Source: Caulobacter henricii
Lineage (GTDB): Bacteria; Pseudomonadota; Alphaproteobacteria; Caulobacterales; Caulobacteraceae
Direction: 5' to 3'
DNA: 64,000 bases
Assembly (NCBI RefSeq): GCF_001414055.1
Contig: NZ_CP013002.1
Span: forward strand, 1,612,001-1,676,000
Below, in pieces: positions 36,624-45,619 of the stretch. Under the pieces are notes generated by a model. That model saw nothing but the letters and a program-made list of their open reading frames with translations. It was not told the origin of the DNA and searched no databases. Positions within the stretch are counted from its first letter, which is position 1, and the number at the start of each line of letters is the position of its first letter. The position numbers and the translations under genes were made by a program.

Positions 36624-37406
36624 GTGCGGCGAGAAGTGAATCGAGTCGCCGTGGCGCATCCGACCAAAGCCATCATCCTGAGCGCAGGCCAGGGCAAGCG
36701 CCTGTCGCCCCTGACCGACACCCGGCCCAAATGCCTGGTCGAGCTCTCGGGCCGCACTGTCCTGCACTGGCAGCTGCGCCATCTGGGCCAGGCCGGCATC
36801 ACCGAGGTTGTGGTGGTGACGGGCTTTGCCGCTGACACGGTCGAGCGCGAGATTGCCGGACTGGATCTGCCCGGCATGACCGTGCGGACCCTGTTCAATC
36901 CCTTCTTCGGCCTGACCGACAACCTGGCCACCTGCTGGCTGGCCCGGCATGAAATGGTCGGCGATTTCCTGCTGCTCAACGGCGACACCCTGTTCGAGCC
37001 GGCCATCGCCGAGCGACTGATCTCGGCCCCGCCGGCCCGGATCACGGTCACCATCGACCGCAAGGCCGGCTACGATGCCGACGACATGAAGGTGGCGACC
37101 GACGGCCTGTCCCTGCGGGCCATCGGCAAGACCATCGAAACCTTTGATGCCGAGTCGATCGGTTTCCTGCGCTTCGATCCCGAGGGCGCGACCCTGTTCA
37201 CCGGCATTGTCGAAGCCGCTCTGCGGACGCCCGAAGGCCTTAAGCGCTGGTATCTCAGCGTGATCAACCAGATCGCCCAGGACCATGACGTGGTGCGCGT
37301 GCAGTCGATCCAGGGGCTGGATTGGGCCGAGATGGACTTCCCCGAAGACCTGCCGCGGAATCGCGAGCTCGCGGCCTCGTGGGTGGCAGAGCGGGTGGAG
37401 GCCTAG
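36624..37406 (+). CDS. Nucleotidyltransferase (LicC/MobA-like NTP transferase)
   Basis: A 260-residue Rossmann-type nucleotidyltransferase with the N-terminal signature AIILSAGQGKRLSPLTDTRP, the LVELSGRTVLHWQL segment and LLLNGDTLFE with a catalytic Asp. It resembles cytidylyl- or sugar-phosphate nucleotidyltransferases. The start is uncertain: GTG 36624 is used, and GTG 36651 would place the signature nearer the N-terminus. It lies at the edge of the sphingolipid region and might activate a headgroup precursor, which is inference. Confidence 0.82.
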   Translation: MRREVNRVAVAHPTKAIILSAGQGKRLSPLTDTRPKCLVELSGRTVLHWQLRHLGQAGITEVVVVTGFAADTVEREIAGLDLPGMTVRTLFNPFFGLTDNLATCWLARHEMVGDFLLLNGDTLFEPAIAERLISAPPARITVTIDRKAGYDADDMKVATDGLSLRAIGKTIETFDAESIGFLRFDPEGATLFTGIVEAALRTPEGLKRWYLSVINQIAQDHDVVRVQSIQGLDWAEMDFPEDLPRNRELAASWVAERVEA

Positions 37407-37418
37407 GGTCGCTCCGGC

Positions 37419-37847
37419 CTATTTGTAGGCCGGAATGATCCCGCCCAGGCGCTTGCCCATCTCCTCGGCTAGGGCCTGAACGCCGTTTAGCGGCCGCATC
37501 ATGACCTCGAAATCCACGATCCGGCCGTCTTCGTCGAAGCGGACGAAGTCGATCCCCTTGACCGCCTTGTCACCGACCCTGGCGCTGAACTCGAGCACGA
37601 CGTTCATCCCGTCCTCGGTCGTGGCCTGCCGGTGATAGGCGAAGTCGGTGAACACGGTCAGCACGGTGCTCAGCGCCAGGACCACAGCGTCGGCGCTCTT
37701 GTAGGGCTTGAAAGCCACCGGCGAGCGGAAGGTCGCGTCGGGATGGACGATGGATCTCAGGTCGCCTAGGTCGCCCTTGGCGACCATGTCATGCCAGGCC
37801 GCCAGACTTCTGGCGGCGGCAGGGTGCAGTTGGGGCAGGTCAGTCAT
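37419..37847 (-). CDS. SnoaL-like (NTF2-fold) protein
   Basis: A 142-residue protein matching the SnoaL/NTF2-like pattern: an N-terminal helix (AWHDMVAKGDLGDLRSIVHP), then FRSPVAFKPYK and FVRFDEDGRIVDFEVMMRP. An AGGGAAGA ribosome site precedes ATG 37847. It is last in the minus-strand run from the HIT gene to here, 26 bases after the nucleotidyltransferase. Function unknown. Confidence 0.75.
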   Translation of the reverse strand: MTDLPQLHPAAARSLAAWHDMVAKGDLGDLRSIVHPDATFRSPVAFKPYKSADAVVLALSTVLTVFTDFAYHRQATTEDGMNVVLEFSARVGDKAVKGIDFVRFDEDGRIVDFEVMMRPLNGVQALAEEMGKRLGGIIPAYK

Positions 37848-37873
37848 GGGCGTCTTCCCTGGGTTCGCGACGT

Positions 37874-38638
37874 TCAGCGCTCGATGATCGTCCGGACCAG
37901 ATCCAGGTCCGACGGCTTGTCCACATCCACCGCCGCCAGGCCGTAGGACGAGCGCACGATGGCGGCCTTGACACCTGCGGCCCGGCCCAGACGCTCCAAT
38001 GTCTCGTCGATGGTCATCAGGCCCAAAAGGTAGCGGACCAGCATGACCGGGCCGAGCAGGGCGGCGATCTTCCAGGGTTGCTTGCGGAGGGCCTCGGCCT
38101 TGCGCCAGAAGGCCACGGCGTTCAGGGCAGTCTCGGTCTTCAGCAGGAAGAGATTGCAGCCGGAATAGCCGCCGTCCCTGAACCGCCAGTAGGTGCGCTT
38201 GGTCTCCGGCGCGGCCGCGCGGACGACCGCTTCCGGTGCCATCAGGACAGCGATGTCTGCGTCGGCCGGGGCCTTGGCCAGGAACTCGGTGATCCATTCG
38301 GCCTGCAGCAGGGCATGGTCGACGGTTGTCACCAGCAGCGGCGTGCCCATCAGGCTGGCGGCGTCATGGACGCTCTGGCTGGGACCGCCGGCGGCGGGCA
38401 GGGGAGAGGACTTGGCAAGGTCGGCCAGGGCTTCGACCACGGCGATGTCGGAGGTCGATACCCCGATCCGCGTTGCGCCGGCCTGATCCAGAGCCCGGAT
38501 TACCCGCGTCAGAAGGGTCTCGCCGCCCAGCACGATCAGGCCCTTGTGACTGACCCCGGCATAGGCGGCGACCGGATCGGTCCCGCCGCGCGAACCGGCC
38601 AGAACCAGGGCCTGAAAGATCCCTTCGGAAGCGCTCAA
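37874..38638 (-). CDS. MobA-like nucleotidyltransferase in the ceramide operon
   Basis: A 254-residue NTP transferase-fold protein (ALVLAGSRGGTDPVAAYAGV at the N-terminus, LLVTTVDHALL with a catalytic-type Asp). The start is taken as TTG 38638, which overlaps the bcerS stop as TTGA; no ATG or GTG fits. The segment GPVMLVRYLLGLMTIDETLERLG is hydrophobic and unusual for a soluble MobA protein, so membrane contact is possible. Translational coupling to ceramide synthase suggests a role in sphingolipid headgroup activation. Confidence 0.75.
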   Translation of the reverse strand: MSASEGIFQALVLAGSRGGTDPVAAYAGVSHKGLIVLGGETLLTRVIRALDQAGATRIGVSTSDIAVVEALADLAKSSPLPAAGGPSQSVHDAASLMGTPLLVTTVDHALLQAEWITEFLAKAPADADIAVLMAPEAVVRAAAPETKRTYWRFRDGGYSGCNLFLLKTETALNAVAFWRKAEALRKQPWKIAALLGPVMLVRYLLGLMTIDETLERLGRAAGVKAAIVRSSYGLAAVDVDKPSDLDLVRTIIER

Positions 38639-39786
38639 AGCGCCTTCTCGTAGATGCGATAGGTCTTGTAGATGGTCGCGCCCATGGCTTCGGAAATCCG
38701 CCGCATCGGCAGGTTTTCCTCCAGGACCCAGGAGAATTCGAACCGCTTGTAGCCCAGGGCCAGGGAGGCGGTGCGCCCGGCGTTCATCAGGTGAAAGGGC
38801 AATAGCTGGCCGCGCATGGTCTCGGCGAACTTGCGCTTGACGCCCATCAGCGGCACCCGCGCCGAGGTCAGGCCCCGAACCTTCAGCCGCCACAGCAGCT
38901 TGGCCCAGCCGAAGGGCAGCAGCTTGCCTTTCAGGTCGGCGATGGCCTCGTTGACATTGGGCAGCAGCACGATGAAACCGGCCGGCTCGCCGTCGATCTC
39001 GGCAAACAGGGTCATCCTTTTCTCGATGACGGGCTTGAGGGCCTTGGCCAGCTGCCGGGTCTCGGCCTCGGTCGTGGGGACAAAGCCCCAGTTTCCGGCC
39101 CAGGCGTCGTTCAGGATCGCCGTCAGGGAGACGACCTCCTCGTCATAGCGGCTCATGTCCAGTTCGCGCAGCACGACCCCGGCGGGCAGGCCGCGCCTGA
39201 CCCGGCGCACCACCACGTCCGGCAGGTCTGCGGTCGGATCGCAGACATAGGCATAGACGTCCTTGGCCTTGGCATAGCCCTGGTCCTCGACCCGGGCTCC
39301 GGTATAGGCCGGATCGTGACCCATCATGACCATCGGCGGCGTGTCGAAGCCGTCGACCAGCAGGCCGACCTCCTCGTTGATCGACAGGTTGAAGGGACCG
39401 AGTGACCGGGTGCAGCCGCGGTCACGCAGCCAGTCTTCGGCCGCCCGGAACAGTACCCTGAAAACAGCCGGATCATCCTCTGCGGCGATCAGGCCGAAAT
39501 TGCCGGTCTTCTGGCCCTCCGCCTGAGGGGCCAGGGCGTCGATCTGGGCGCTGATCCGGCCGACAATCCGGCCCGCGCGTTCAGCCAGAAAGAGCTGGAC
39601 CTCGGCATGTTCGAAGAACGGATTGGTCCGGGGAGACAGGGCCTCCTCCCGTTCCATCATCAGGGGGGTGATCCAGTGGGGATCACCGGCATTGAGGCGG
39701 GCCGGAAGCCGGATGAACCGCGCCAGCTGGGCGCGGGTGCGAACCGGGATGACCCTGAGGTCGGCGTCTTGCGAGTCGAACGGCAT
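38635..39786 (-). CDS. bcerS: Bacterial ceramide synthase (GNAT-like N-acyltransferase)
   Basis: A 383-residue protein beginning MPFDSQDADLRVIPVRTRAQ, with RLPARLNAGDPHWITPLMME and a C-terminal GNAT-like fold (ELSWVLEENLPMRR-type region). It matches the protein I remember as the bacterial ceramide synthase of C. crescentus, which N-acylates the sphingoid base and is unrelated to eukaryotic CerS. It sits in one operon with the LptG-like gene (TGATG overlap) and near spt and cerR, which supports the call. Confidence 0.85.
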   Translation of the reverse strand: MPFDSQDADLRVIPVRTRAQLARFIRLPARLNAGDPHWITPLMMEREEALSPRTNPFFEHAEVQLFLAERAGRIVGRISAQIDALAPQAEGQKTGNFGLIAAEDDPAVFRVLFRAAEDWLRDRGCTRSLGPFNLSINEEVGLLVDGFDTPPMVMMGHDPAYTGARVEDQGYAKAKDVYAYVCDPTADLPDVVVRRVRRGLPAGVVLRELDMSRYDEEVVSLTAILNDAWAGNWGFVPTTEAETRQLAKALKPVIEKRMTLFAEIDGEPAGFIVLLPNVNEAIADLKGKLLPFGWAKLLWRLKVRGLTSARVPLMGVKRKFAETMRGQLLPFHLMNAGRTASLALGYKRFEFSWVLEENLPMRRISEAMGATIYKTYRIYEKAL

Positions 39787-40847
39787 CAGCCCTCCAGATT
39801 GATCAGGGCGTTGATCGCCAGGGCCCCAAACACGACCGGCGCGCCCAAGACGGCCAGGACCGGCGAGATCGCGCCGCTTTCGCCGAGGGCCGACAGCAGG
39901 CCGTCGACGACGAGGAACACCAGCCCGGCCGCCAGTCCGGCGGTCAGGAGGACGGCGCCCTGGCGGCTGCGGAAATTGGCCAGGGCAACCGGCGCGCTGA
40001 GCAGGAGCATGACCAGGGCGCCGAAGGGCCCGGCAAAGGCCCCCAGAAGCCGGGTTTCGTAGTAGCTGGGTGGCCGGTCGGTGCCGCCATTGAGCAGGGC
40101 GCGCCGGGCCGAGCCCGCCGATGGGGCCGGATTGTCCGAGAACAGGGCCTGGACATCGACGGGGCGCAGGGCTGACGGCCAGGTCATCTGGCTGGCCGTG
40201 ACCGTGTCGGTCCTCTGGCCGGAAAAGCGGGTTGTCGTCACTTTCGCCAGGCTCCAGGCCTTGGCGGTATAGGTGGCGGACTGCGCATCGACCCGTTCAA
40301 TCAGCTGTCCGCTGGTGTCGCGGCGATAGACCTTCACGGCCGCGAGGGCATGGCCGTCGGCGGAGGCGCTGGCGGCCGTGACCAGGTCGTCGCCGACCCG
40401 GAAGCTGACAGGACCGCTCGCCTTGCGATCGGCGGCGGGGGTGTGGGCCTCCCACCAGGCATTGAGGATCGGATCCGTACACGGGGCGATCCACTGGGCG
40501 CAGGTGAAGTCCAGCAGCATCATGGCTGCGGCCGCCGGCGCGGCCATGGCCACAATGCGATAGGCCGAGATGCCTGCAGCGCGCATGGCGATGATCGCGC
40601 TTTCCCGAGCCATTTGCGAAAAGGCAAACAGGCCGCCGGCCAGGACGCTGATCGGTGCGATCTGTTCGACCAGTCGCGGCGTGCGAAGGGCGGCGTAGTA
40701 GAGCACTCCGCCCATGCCCAGGCCGCGATCGAGGATGTCGGTCGTCACTTCCAGCAGGTCGAGGACCTGAAGAATGCCCATCAGGACGGCGGCGGCCGCC
40801 AGGATCCGGGTGGCGGTAACGCTCAGGACATAGCGCTGGAGGCTCAT
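39786..40847 (-). CDS. LptG-like permease of the sphingolipid cluster
   Basis: A 353-residue LptF/LptG-family membrane protein with membrane helices near the N-terminus (about 12-35, 55-80, 96-115) and C-terminus (about 265-350) and a periplasmic beta-jellyroll between them. Canonical LptFG move LPS from the inner membrane to the LptC/A bridge. Coupling to ceramide synthase and to a second such permease suggests a paralogue dedicated to sphingolipid transport. It lies in a chain of overlapping genes. Confidence 0.83.
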   Translation of the reverse strand: MSLQRYVLSVTATRILAAAAVLMGILQVLDLLEVTTDILDRGLGMGGVLYYAALRTPRLVEQIAPISVLAGGLFAFSQMARESAIIAMRAAGISAYRIVAMAAPAAAAMMLLDFTCAQWIAPCTDPILNAWWEAHTPAADRKASGPVSFRVGDDLVTAASASADGHALAAVKVYRRDTSGQLIERVDAQSATYTAKAWSLAKVTTTRFSGQRTDTVTASQMTWPSALRPVDVQALFSDNPAPSAGSARRALLNGGTDRPPSYYETRLLGAFAGPFGALVMLLLSAPVALANFRSRQGAVLLTAGLAAGLVFLVVDGLLSALGESGAISPVLAVLGAPVVFGALAINALINLEG

Positions 40848-42040
40848 GATGCGGCCTTCCGGCGGGGCGTGACCAGGCGTCGGACCTGATCGAGGGTCTG
40901 GCCTATCCGGCGCACCACACGGCTGATGGGGGTGTCGCCGGGGCGCTTCAGACTGCCGACAAACATCCAGACGCTGAAGCCGGTGAACAGCAGGAACGGG
41001 CCCCAGATCGCCAGGATCGGGTTGGCCTTTCCGCCCTCGGCAAGGCTTTGGCCGAGCTGCAGCGAATGCTGGAAGGCCAGTAGCAGGAGACCGGCCACGA
41101 TCAGTCCCGGGGTGCGATTGCCGCGCTTGGCAGCAAGGCCCAAGGGAAAGGCCAGTAGCGGCAGGAAGGGCAGGAAGGCGGCCCGGGCAAGGCGGCCATA
41201 GAGCTCCGCCAGCAGCGTTTCCTTGGGCAGGACCGAGGTGTTTGATGCGGCCTGCCGAGCCAGTTCATTGAGGGTCAGCTCGCGCTCGTCACCGCCCCGG
41301 GCCCGCAACAGGGTCGCCGCGCCCGCCAGGGGCAGCTCGGTGGCGAACTGGTCGAAGGCCAGGGTGCGATAGGCACCGGCAGCGTCCTGGCCGATCCTCT
41401 GGCCGCGACGCAGCAGCAGGGTGACCTTGTCGCCGGTCGGGCTGGCGCTTAGAGTTGCGGTCTCGGCCGTGATGACCTCCTCGCGGCCCTTGTCGTCGAG
41501 CCGGCGGATAAAGACCCGGGTCAGGCTCTGGCCCGCCGGATCGGCATCGTCGGCCGTCATCAGCAGGTTGTCCTCGTCGATAAAGGCCCCGCCGGACAGC
41601 CGACCGTTCCAGCCCGCATTGACGGCCTCGTGCATCACCGAGCGATAGGCATAGCGGCTATAGGGCTGGCTGTAGCCGAACAGGGCGACGCTGAAGAGGC
41701 TAAGGACCAGGCCCACACAAACGAAGGGAATGACGATCCGGCTGAGCGACTGGCCACTGGCCAGCAGGGCGTCGATTTCGGAATCGTCGGACAGTTTGGT
41801 GATGACGATGAACAGGGCGACGAAGAAAGCCACCGGCAGGGCCAGACCCAGATAGTGCGGTACCAGATTGGCGGCCAGCTCGGTGACATAGCCGAAGCGG
41901 GCACTGCTTTGCGACAGGGCGTCGAGCAGGCGCAGGATGCGCTCCAGCAACAGGGCGACGACGGTCACGCCGAGGCAGCCGACCATCGGCCAGGCCACCA
42001 GCTTGAGCATGTAGCGATCGATCAGGCGCAAGACGGTCAC
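40844..42040 (-). CDS. LptF-like permease of the sphingolipid cluster
   Basis: A 398-residue LptF/LptG-family permease (RLIDRYMLKLVAWPMVGCLG, then LALPVAFFVALFIVITKLSDDSEIDALLASG-type coupling region, a periplasmic domain, and C-terminal helices). It starts at GTG 42040, overlapping the HIT stop (GTGA), and overlaps the LptG-like gene by four bases. No LptB ATPase is encoded in the window, so it may share the housekeeping one. Family assignment is firm; lipid cargo is inferred. Confidence 0.84.
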   Translation of the reverse strand: MTVLRLIDRYMLKLVAWPMVGCLGVTVVALLLERILRLLDALSQSSARFGYVTELAANLVPHYLGLALPVAFFVALFIVITKLSDDSEIDALLASGQSLSRIVIPFVCVGLVLSLFSVALFGYSQPYSRYAYRSVMHEAVNAGWNGRLSGGAFIDEDNLLMTADDADPAGQSLTRVFIRRLDDKGREEVITAETATLSASPTGDKVTLLLRRGQRIGQDAAGAYRTLAFDQFATELPLAGAATLLRARGGDERELTLNELARQAASNTSVLPKETLLAELYGRLARAAFLPFLPLLAFPLGLAAKRGNRTPGLIVAGLLLLAFQHSLQLGQSLAEGGKANPILAIWGPFLLFTGFSVWMFVGSLKRPGDTPISRVVRRIGQTLDQVRRLVTPRRKAAS

Positions 42041-42474
42041 GCGGCCGACCAGGTCTTGGCGAGCAAGGCCGCGAGGTCCGCAGCGGCGGCGGCGTCGAGG
42101 TCCACAGTAGCCCCCAGAGCCGGCGCGGCCGGCCAGCCGGCATCCACGAAGGCACGCCCCGCATGGACCCGCTCGCCGCTGTAACGGGGAATGACGTGGA
42201 AGTGCACGTCGCGGTCGACCATCATCAGCATCAGATAGTTGATCTTCTCATAGGCCACGACCTGTCTGAGCAGGCGCTCGATACCGTCGATCGCCAGCTT
42301 CAGGTCGCTGAAGGCCGCCGGGCTCAGGTCGGAAAAGGCCTCGGCCCTGTCCTTGTAGACCAGGACCAGCGACCCGAAGGTCGGTTGCTTGGGACGGACG
42401 AGAACCAGCCAGTGGTCGGTTTCGGCGACCTTGTTGTCGGGATAGCCGAAGGCCAGGGCGGTCGGATTGCTCAT
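42037..42474 (-). CDS. HIT family nucleotide-binding protein
   Basis: A 145-residue histidine-triad protein with the motif HFHVIPRY and an N-terminal half starting at DHWLVLVRPKQPTFG. Such proteins hydrolyse or transfer nucleoside monophosphates (AMP-X, ADP-ribose or dinucleotides). It is the first gene of the HIT-lptF-lptG-bcerS-NTase-SnoaL run and overlaps the LptF-like gene as GTGA. A role in recycling nucleotide lipid precursors is possible but not shown. Confidence 0.85.
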   Translation of the reverse strand: MSNPTALAFGYPDNKVAETDHWLVLVRPKQPTFGSLVLVYKDRAEAFSDLSPAAFSDLKLAIDGIERLLRQVVAYEKINYLMLMMVDRDVHFHVIPRYSGERVHAGRAFVDAGWPAAPALGATVDLDAAAAADLAALLAKTWSAA

Positions 42475-42600
42475 GGAAAAAAGGTTCGCCTCTTGGCGCT
42501 GACCGCCGCCGATTCACAATAGGCACCCGGCCTTTTTCAGGGAAGGGCGATCCGCAGGGAATGTGACGATCCTGTTGCGGCCAGCCTTCAGCCCTGAGGT

Positions 42601-43494
42601 TCAGACCAGACTGTAGCGTCCCAGCTCGGTGGGGCTGCCGGTTACAGGATCAAGGCCGCGGGCGATCACGCGGATTTTGGCCGGTCCGGAGCCTTCCCTG
42701 ATGATTTCAATGGCATGCCAGCGCGCGGCGGGGTGCTTGCCCCGCCCGACCGCCGAGGCGGAGGGCACGCCGAGTACCGGAATGTCACGACCGTTCGGGC
42801 CGGCCAGGGTGGTGACCAGGGCCTCATGGGCGTGGCCATGCAGAATCAGCTCAGCGCCATGGCGCTGCAGGATGGCCTGGAGCGCCGCCTGATCGTCCAG
42901 TGCCTTGCGTCGTGACACCACGCCCGGAACCGGCGGGTGGTGGATCAGCACGACCCGGACCAGGTCGCGATCGGCCAGATCGATCAGCAGGGCCTCCAGC
43001 CGCGCCAGCTGCGCGTCGCCCAGTTGGCCCGTTGCGAGGTGAGGGGCGGTCGGCACGGCCGAGCACAGGTTGATGATCGCCACACCGTCACGCAGGCGCA
43101 GGCGGGGAAAGTCCCCAGTCTCACCGTCGCCGAGCCAGTCTGACCAGGTCGAGAACCGGTCGGATCGCGGGCTAGCGACCAGGGCGTCGTGGTTGCCGGG
43201 GCTGAGGGTCACGCCCTCGGCCGGTCCCAGGCCGGACAACCATTGGCGCGCGGCATCGAACTCCGCCTTTGAGGCGAAATTGGTCAGGTCGCCGGTCAGG
43301 GCAATGTGGTCTGGCGCATGGGCCTGGATGTCGGCGACAAGGGCCGCCAGCACCTCCGGTTGATGCTCCCGCCGCTTCCGCCGCCAGGCGATCCGGCTGA
43401 GCAGACGCTTTGAAGCCAGGTCGCGCCAGCCAAAGGCCCCCTTTGGTGGCGGTAAATGCGGATCTGACAGGTGAGCGATACGGAAAATAGACAA
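42601..43494 (-). CDS. Calcineurin-like metallophosphoesterase
   Basis: A 297-residue dinuclear metal phosphoesterase with ordered motifs LSDPHL, LTGDLTNF, SPGNHDAL and LHGHAHEAL. I used TTG 43494 because the family begins a few residues before LSDxHL; ATG 43572 in the same frame would add 26 residues and abut the divergent cpgA-like start. It might cleave phosphate from a lipid or nucleotide headgroup intermediate. Substrate unknown. Confidence 0.85.
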   Translation of the reverse strand: MSIFRIAHLSDPHLPPPKGAFGWRDLASKRLLSRIAWRRKRREHQPEVLAALVADIQAHAPDHIALTGDLTNFASKAEFDAARQWLSGLGPAEGVTLSPGNHDALVASPRSDRFSTWSDWLGDGETGDFPRLRLRDGVAIINLCSAVPTAPHLATGQLGDAQLARLEALLIDLADRDLVRVVLIHHPPVPGVVSRRKALDDQAALQAILQRHGAELILHGHAHEALVTTLAGPNGRDIPVLGVPSASAVGRGKHPAARWHAIEIIREGSGPAKIRVIARGLDPVTGSPTELGRYSLV

Positions 43495-43571
43495 GTCTGG
43501 GCCACGGATTCTGGTCAGGGGGCCGCGAAGCGGCTTATCAATCGCCACGGCTTTTACAGGGTTCTCGCACA

Positions 43572-44702
43572 TTGACCGACGGAAGTAATCAGGACGGCGC
43601 CGCGAGGCGGACGGCGATCACGATCGGCGAGGCCTCGACGCGGATCTGGGGCATGAGCTCGGCCGAGCGCCTTTCGCGCATCTATGGACGTGTCGGCCTG
43701 GCCGAAACGACCGCCGATGCGCTGCCGGCCTCGGGCGAGGTGGTGATCGTCGATGCCGGCTGGGTGTTCGACGAGGCGCTGATCCGCGCCCTGGCCGGTC
43801 GGTCGGGCGTGGCCATGGTGGATGACAGCGGTCGGGTGGTGGCGGCGCATCTGCCGGTCGGTCAGGCCACAGGGGCGGTGGCGGGCGACCTTGCTGGCCT
43901 GCCGGCCGAGATTCCCCACCTGTCCGCCCTGGACATCGGTTCATCCTACAACAGCGAATTGCGCAAGCGCGAGCCGCCGGTGCTGGAACGCCTGACACCC
44001 GAGACGGTCGACGCCGTCGAGAAGCGGCTGTTCAAGGGGTCCTACAAGGGGGTCACCGATCTGGTGACGAAGTATGTCTGGCCTGCCCCGGCCCGCGTGA
44101 TCACGCGCTGGTGCGCCCTGGCCAGGATCACCCCCAACCAGGTGACCTTCGCCAGTTTCCTGATGGTCCTGGCCGCCTTCGCCCTGTTCTGGACCGGTCA
44201 ATACGGCTGGGGCCTGGTCTGCGCCTGGATCATGACCTTCCTCGACACGGTCGACGGCAAGCTGGCCCGGGTGACCCTGACCTCGTCGAAATGGGGCAAT
44301 GTCTTCGATCACGGGATCGACCTGATCCATCCTCCCTTCTGGTGGTGGGCCTGGCTGGTCGGCCTGGGCTCCCTGGGCCTCTCGCCGCCCCATGCCGGAC
44401 TTTTGCTGGCCATTGTGGTTGGCGGCTATGTGGCCCAACGGGTGGAGGAGGGCATCTTCCTGGGCCTGTTCAAGGTCGAGATGCACGCCTGGCGCCCGTT
44501 TGACAGCTTCTTCCGGCTGATCACCGCCCGGCGGAACCCGAACCTGCTGTTCCTGACCGCCTCGACCCTGGTCGGTCGTCCGGACGTCGGCTTCATCCTG
44601 GTCGCAGCCTGGACGGCGATCTGCTTCGTTGTCCATGCGAGCCAGATCGTGCAGGGCCTGCTCACGCCCAAGGGCGGCGTTACGTCCTGGCTTTCCCGCT
44701 GA
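43572..44702 (+). CDS. cpgA: CDP-alcohol phosphatidyltransferase-family protein, CpgA-like
   Basis: A 376-residue membrane protein. The CDP-alcohol signature DG(x2)AR(x8)G(x3)D(x3)D is complete as DTVDGKLARVTLTSSKWGNV followed by FDHGID. The first ~130 residues form a separate soluble part (IWGMSSAERLSRIYGR, VVIVDAGWVFDE) and the C-terminal ~200 hold the membrane helices. TTG start at 43572. It matches the first gene of the C. crescentus cpgABC set for ceramide phosphoglycerate synthesis; gene order with the kinase supports this. Confidence 0.78.
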   Translation: MTDGSNQDGAARRTAITIGEASTRIWGMSSAERLSRIYGRVGLAETTADALPASGEVVIVDAGWVFDEALIRALAGRSGVAMVDDSGRVVAAHLPVGQATGAVAGDLAGLPAEIPHLSALDIGSSYNSELRKREPPVLERLTPETVDAVEKRLFKGSYKGVTDLVTKYVWPAPARVITRWCALARITPNQVTFASFLMVLAAFALFWTGQYGWGLVCAWIMTFLDTVDGKLARVTLTSSKWGNVFDHGIDLIHPPFWWWAWLVGLGSLGLSPPHAGLLLAIVVGGYVAQRVEEGIFLGLFKVEMHAWRPFDSFFRLITARRNPNLLFLTASTLVGRPDVGFILVAAWTAICFVVHASQIVQGLLTPKGGVTSWLSR

Positions 44703-45619
44703 TGAAGGTTGGTGTCGTCCACAACCCGCGCAGCCACGCCAATATGGGGCGTAGCGCCGACTCGTGGGCCCCCGACGATGTGATGCTGGTCCGGCCGGCC
44801 AGCCTGGAGGCGCTCACGGTCGATCTCACGGCCTTTGCCGCCCGAGGAGTGGAACTTCTGGTGATCGATGGCGGTGACGGCACCATCCGCGATGTGCTGA
44901 GCCTGCTGCCCAATACCTTCGGTGACGCGCCGCCCCTGATCGCCATCCTGCCGTCCGGAAAGACCAATGTCCTGGCCGTGGACCTGGGCATACCGTCTGA
45001 CCGGAGCCTGCAGGACGTGCTGATCGCGGCCCGCTCGCCTCGGGCGGTCATCAAGCATCGCGCGCCCCTTGAGGTCGCTTGGGATGATGGGCGCTCGCCC
45101 CTGCGCGGCTTTGTGTTCGGGCTTGGGGCGTTTGTGCGCGGTACGACCATGTCCAGGACCGTCAACCGCATGGGGGCGTTTCACGGCCTTTCGGTCGCCC
45201 TGACCGTAGCCGGAGCGGCCGTCGGTGTGCTTTTGGGCGGCGCGCGCGATCACTGGCGGGCGGGCGTGCCCCTCAGCCTGGCGATTGATGAGCAGCCGGA
45301 GACGGACCAGCCGCGCTTTCTGCTGATGGCCACAACGCTCAAGCGCCTGCCGCTCGGTCTGAAGCCTTTCGGGCCGCCGCGCGAAGGCCTCAAGTTTCTC
45401 GACGTTGATGCGCCGCCTCGTCGGCTGCTTCCGGCCCTGGCCTTGCTGCTGGGCGGTGGCGACGCCAGCTGGCTTCCGCGCTTCGGCTATCGGCGCGGCG
45501 ACGCCCGGTCGGTCCGTGTCGTGACCGGCGAATCCTTCGTGGTCGACGGGGAGGTCTATGACTCCAGCGGTGGCATGACCGTTGAGCTGGGCGCACCCCT
45601 GAGGTTCCTGGCGTCGTGA
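44702..45619 (+). CDS. cpgB: DAGK-like lipid kinase, ceramide kinase type (CpgB)
   Basis: A 305-residue protein of the diacylglycerol kinase catalytic-domain family with the nucleotide motif GGDGT in LVIDGGDGTIRD. The C. crescentus enzyme at this position was characterised as a bacterial ceramide kinase. Its ATG overlaps the cpgA stop as TGATG. It would phosphorylate ceramide, making the base for headgroup addition. Confidence 0.82.
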   Translation: MKVGVVHNPRSHANMGRSADSWAPDDVMLVRPASLEALTVDLTAFAARGVELLVIDGGDGTIRDVLSLLPNTFGDAPPLIAILPSGKTNVLAVDLGIPSDRSLQDVLIAARSPRAVIKHRAPLEVAWDDGRSPLRGFVFGLGAFVRGTTMSRTVNRMGAFHGLSVALTVAGAAVGVLLGGARDHWRAGVPLSLAIDEQPETDQPRFLLMATTLKRLPLGLKPFGPPREGLKFLDVDAPPRRLLPALALLLGGGDASWLPRFGYRRGDARSVRVVTGESFVVDGEVYDSSGGMTVELGAPLRFLAS

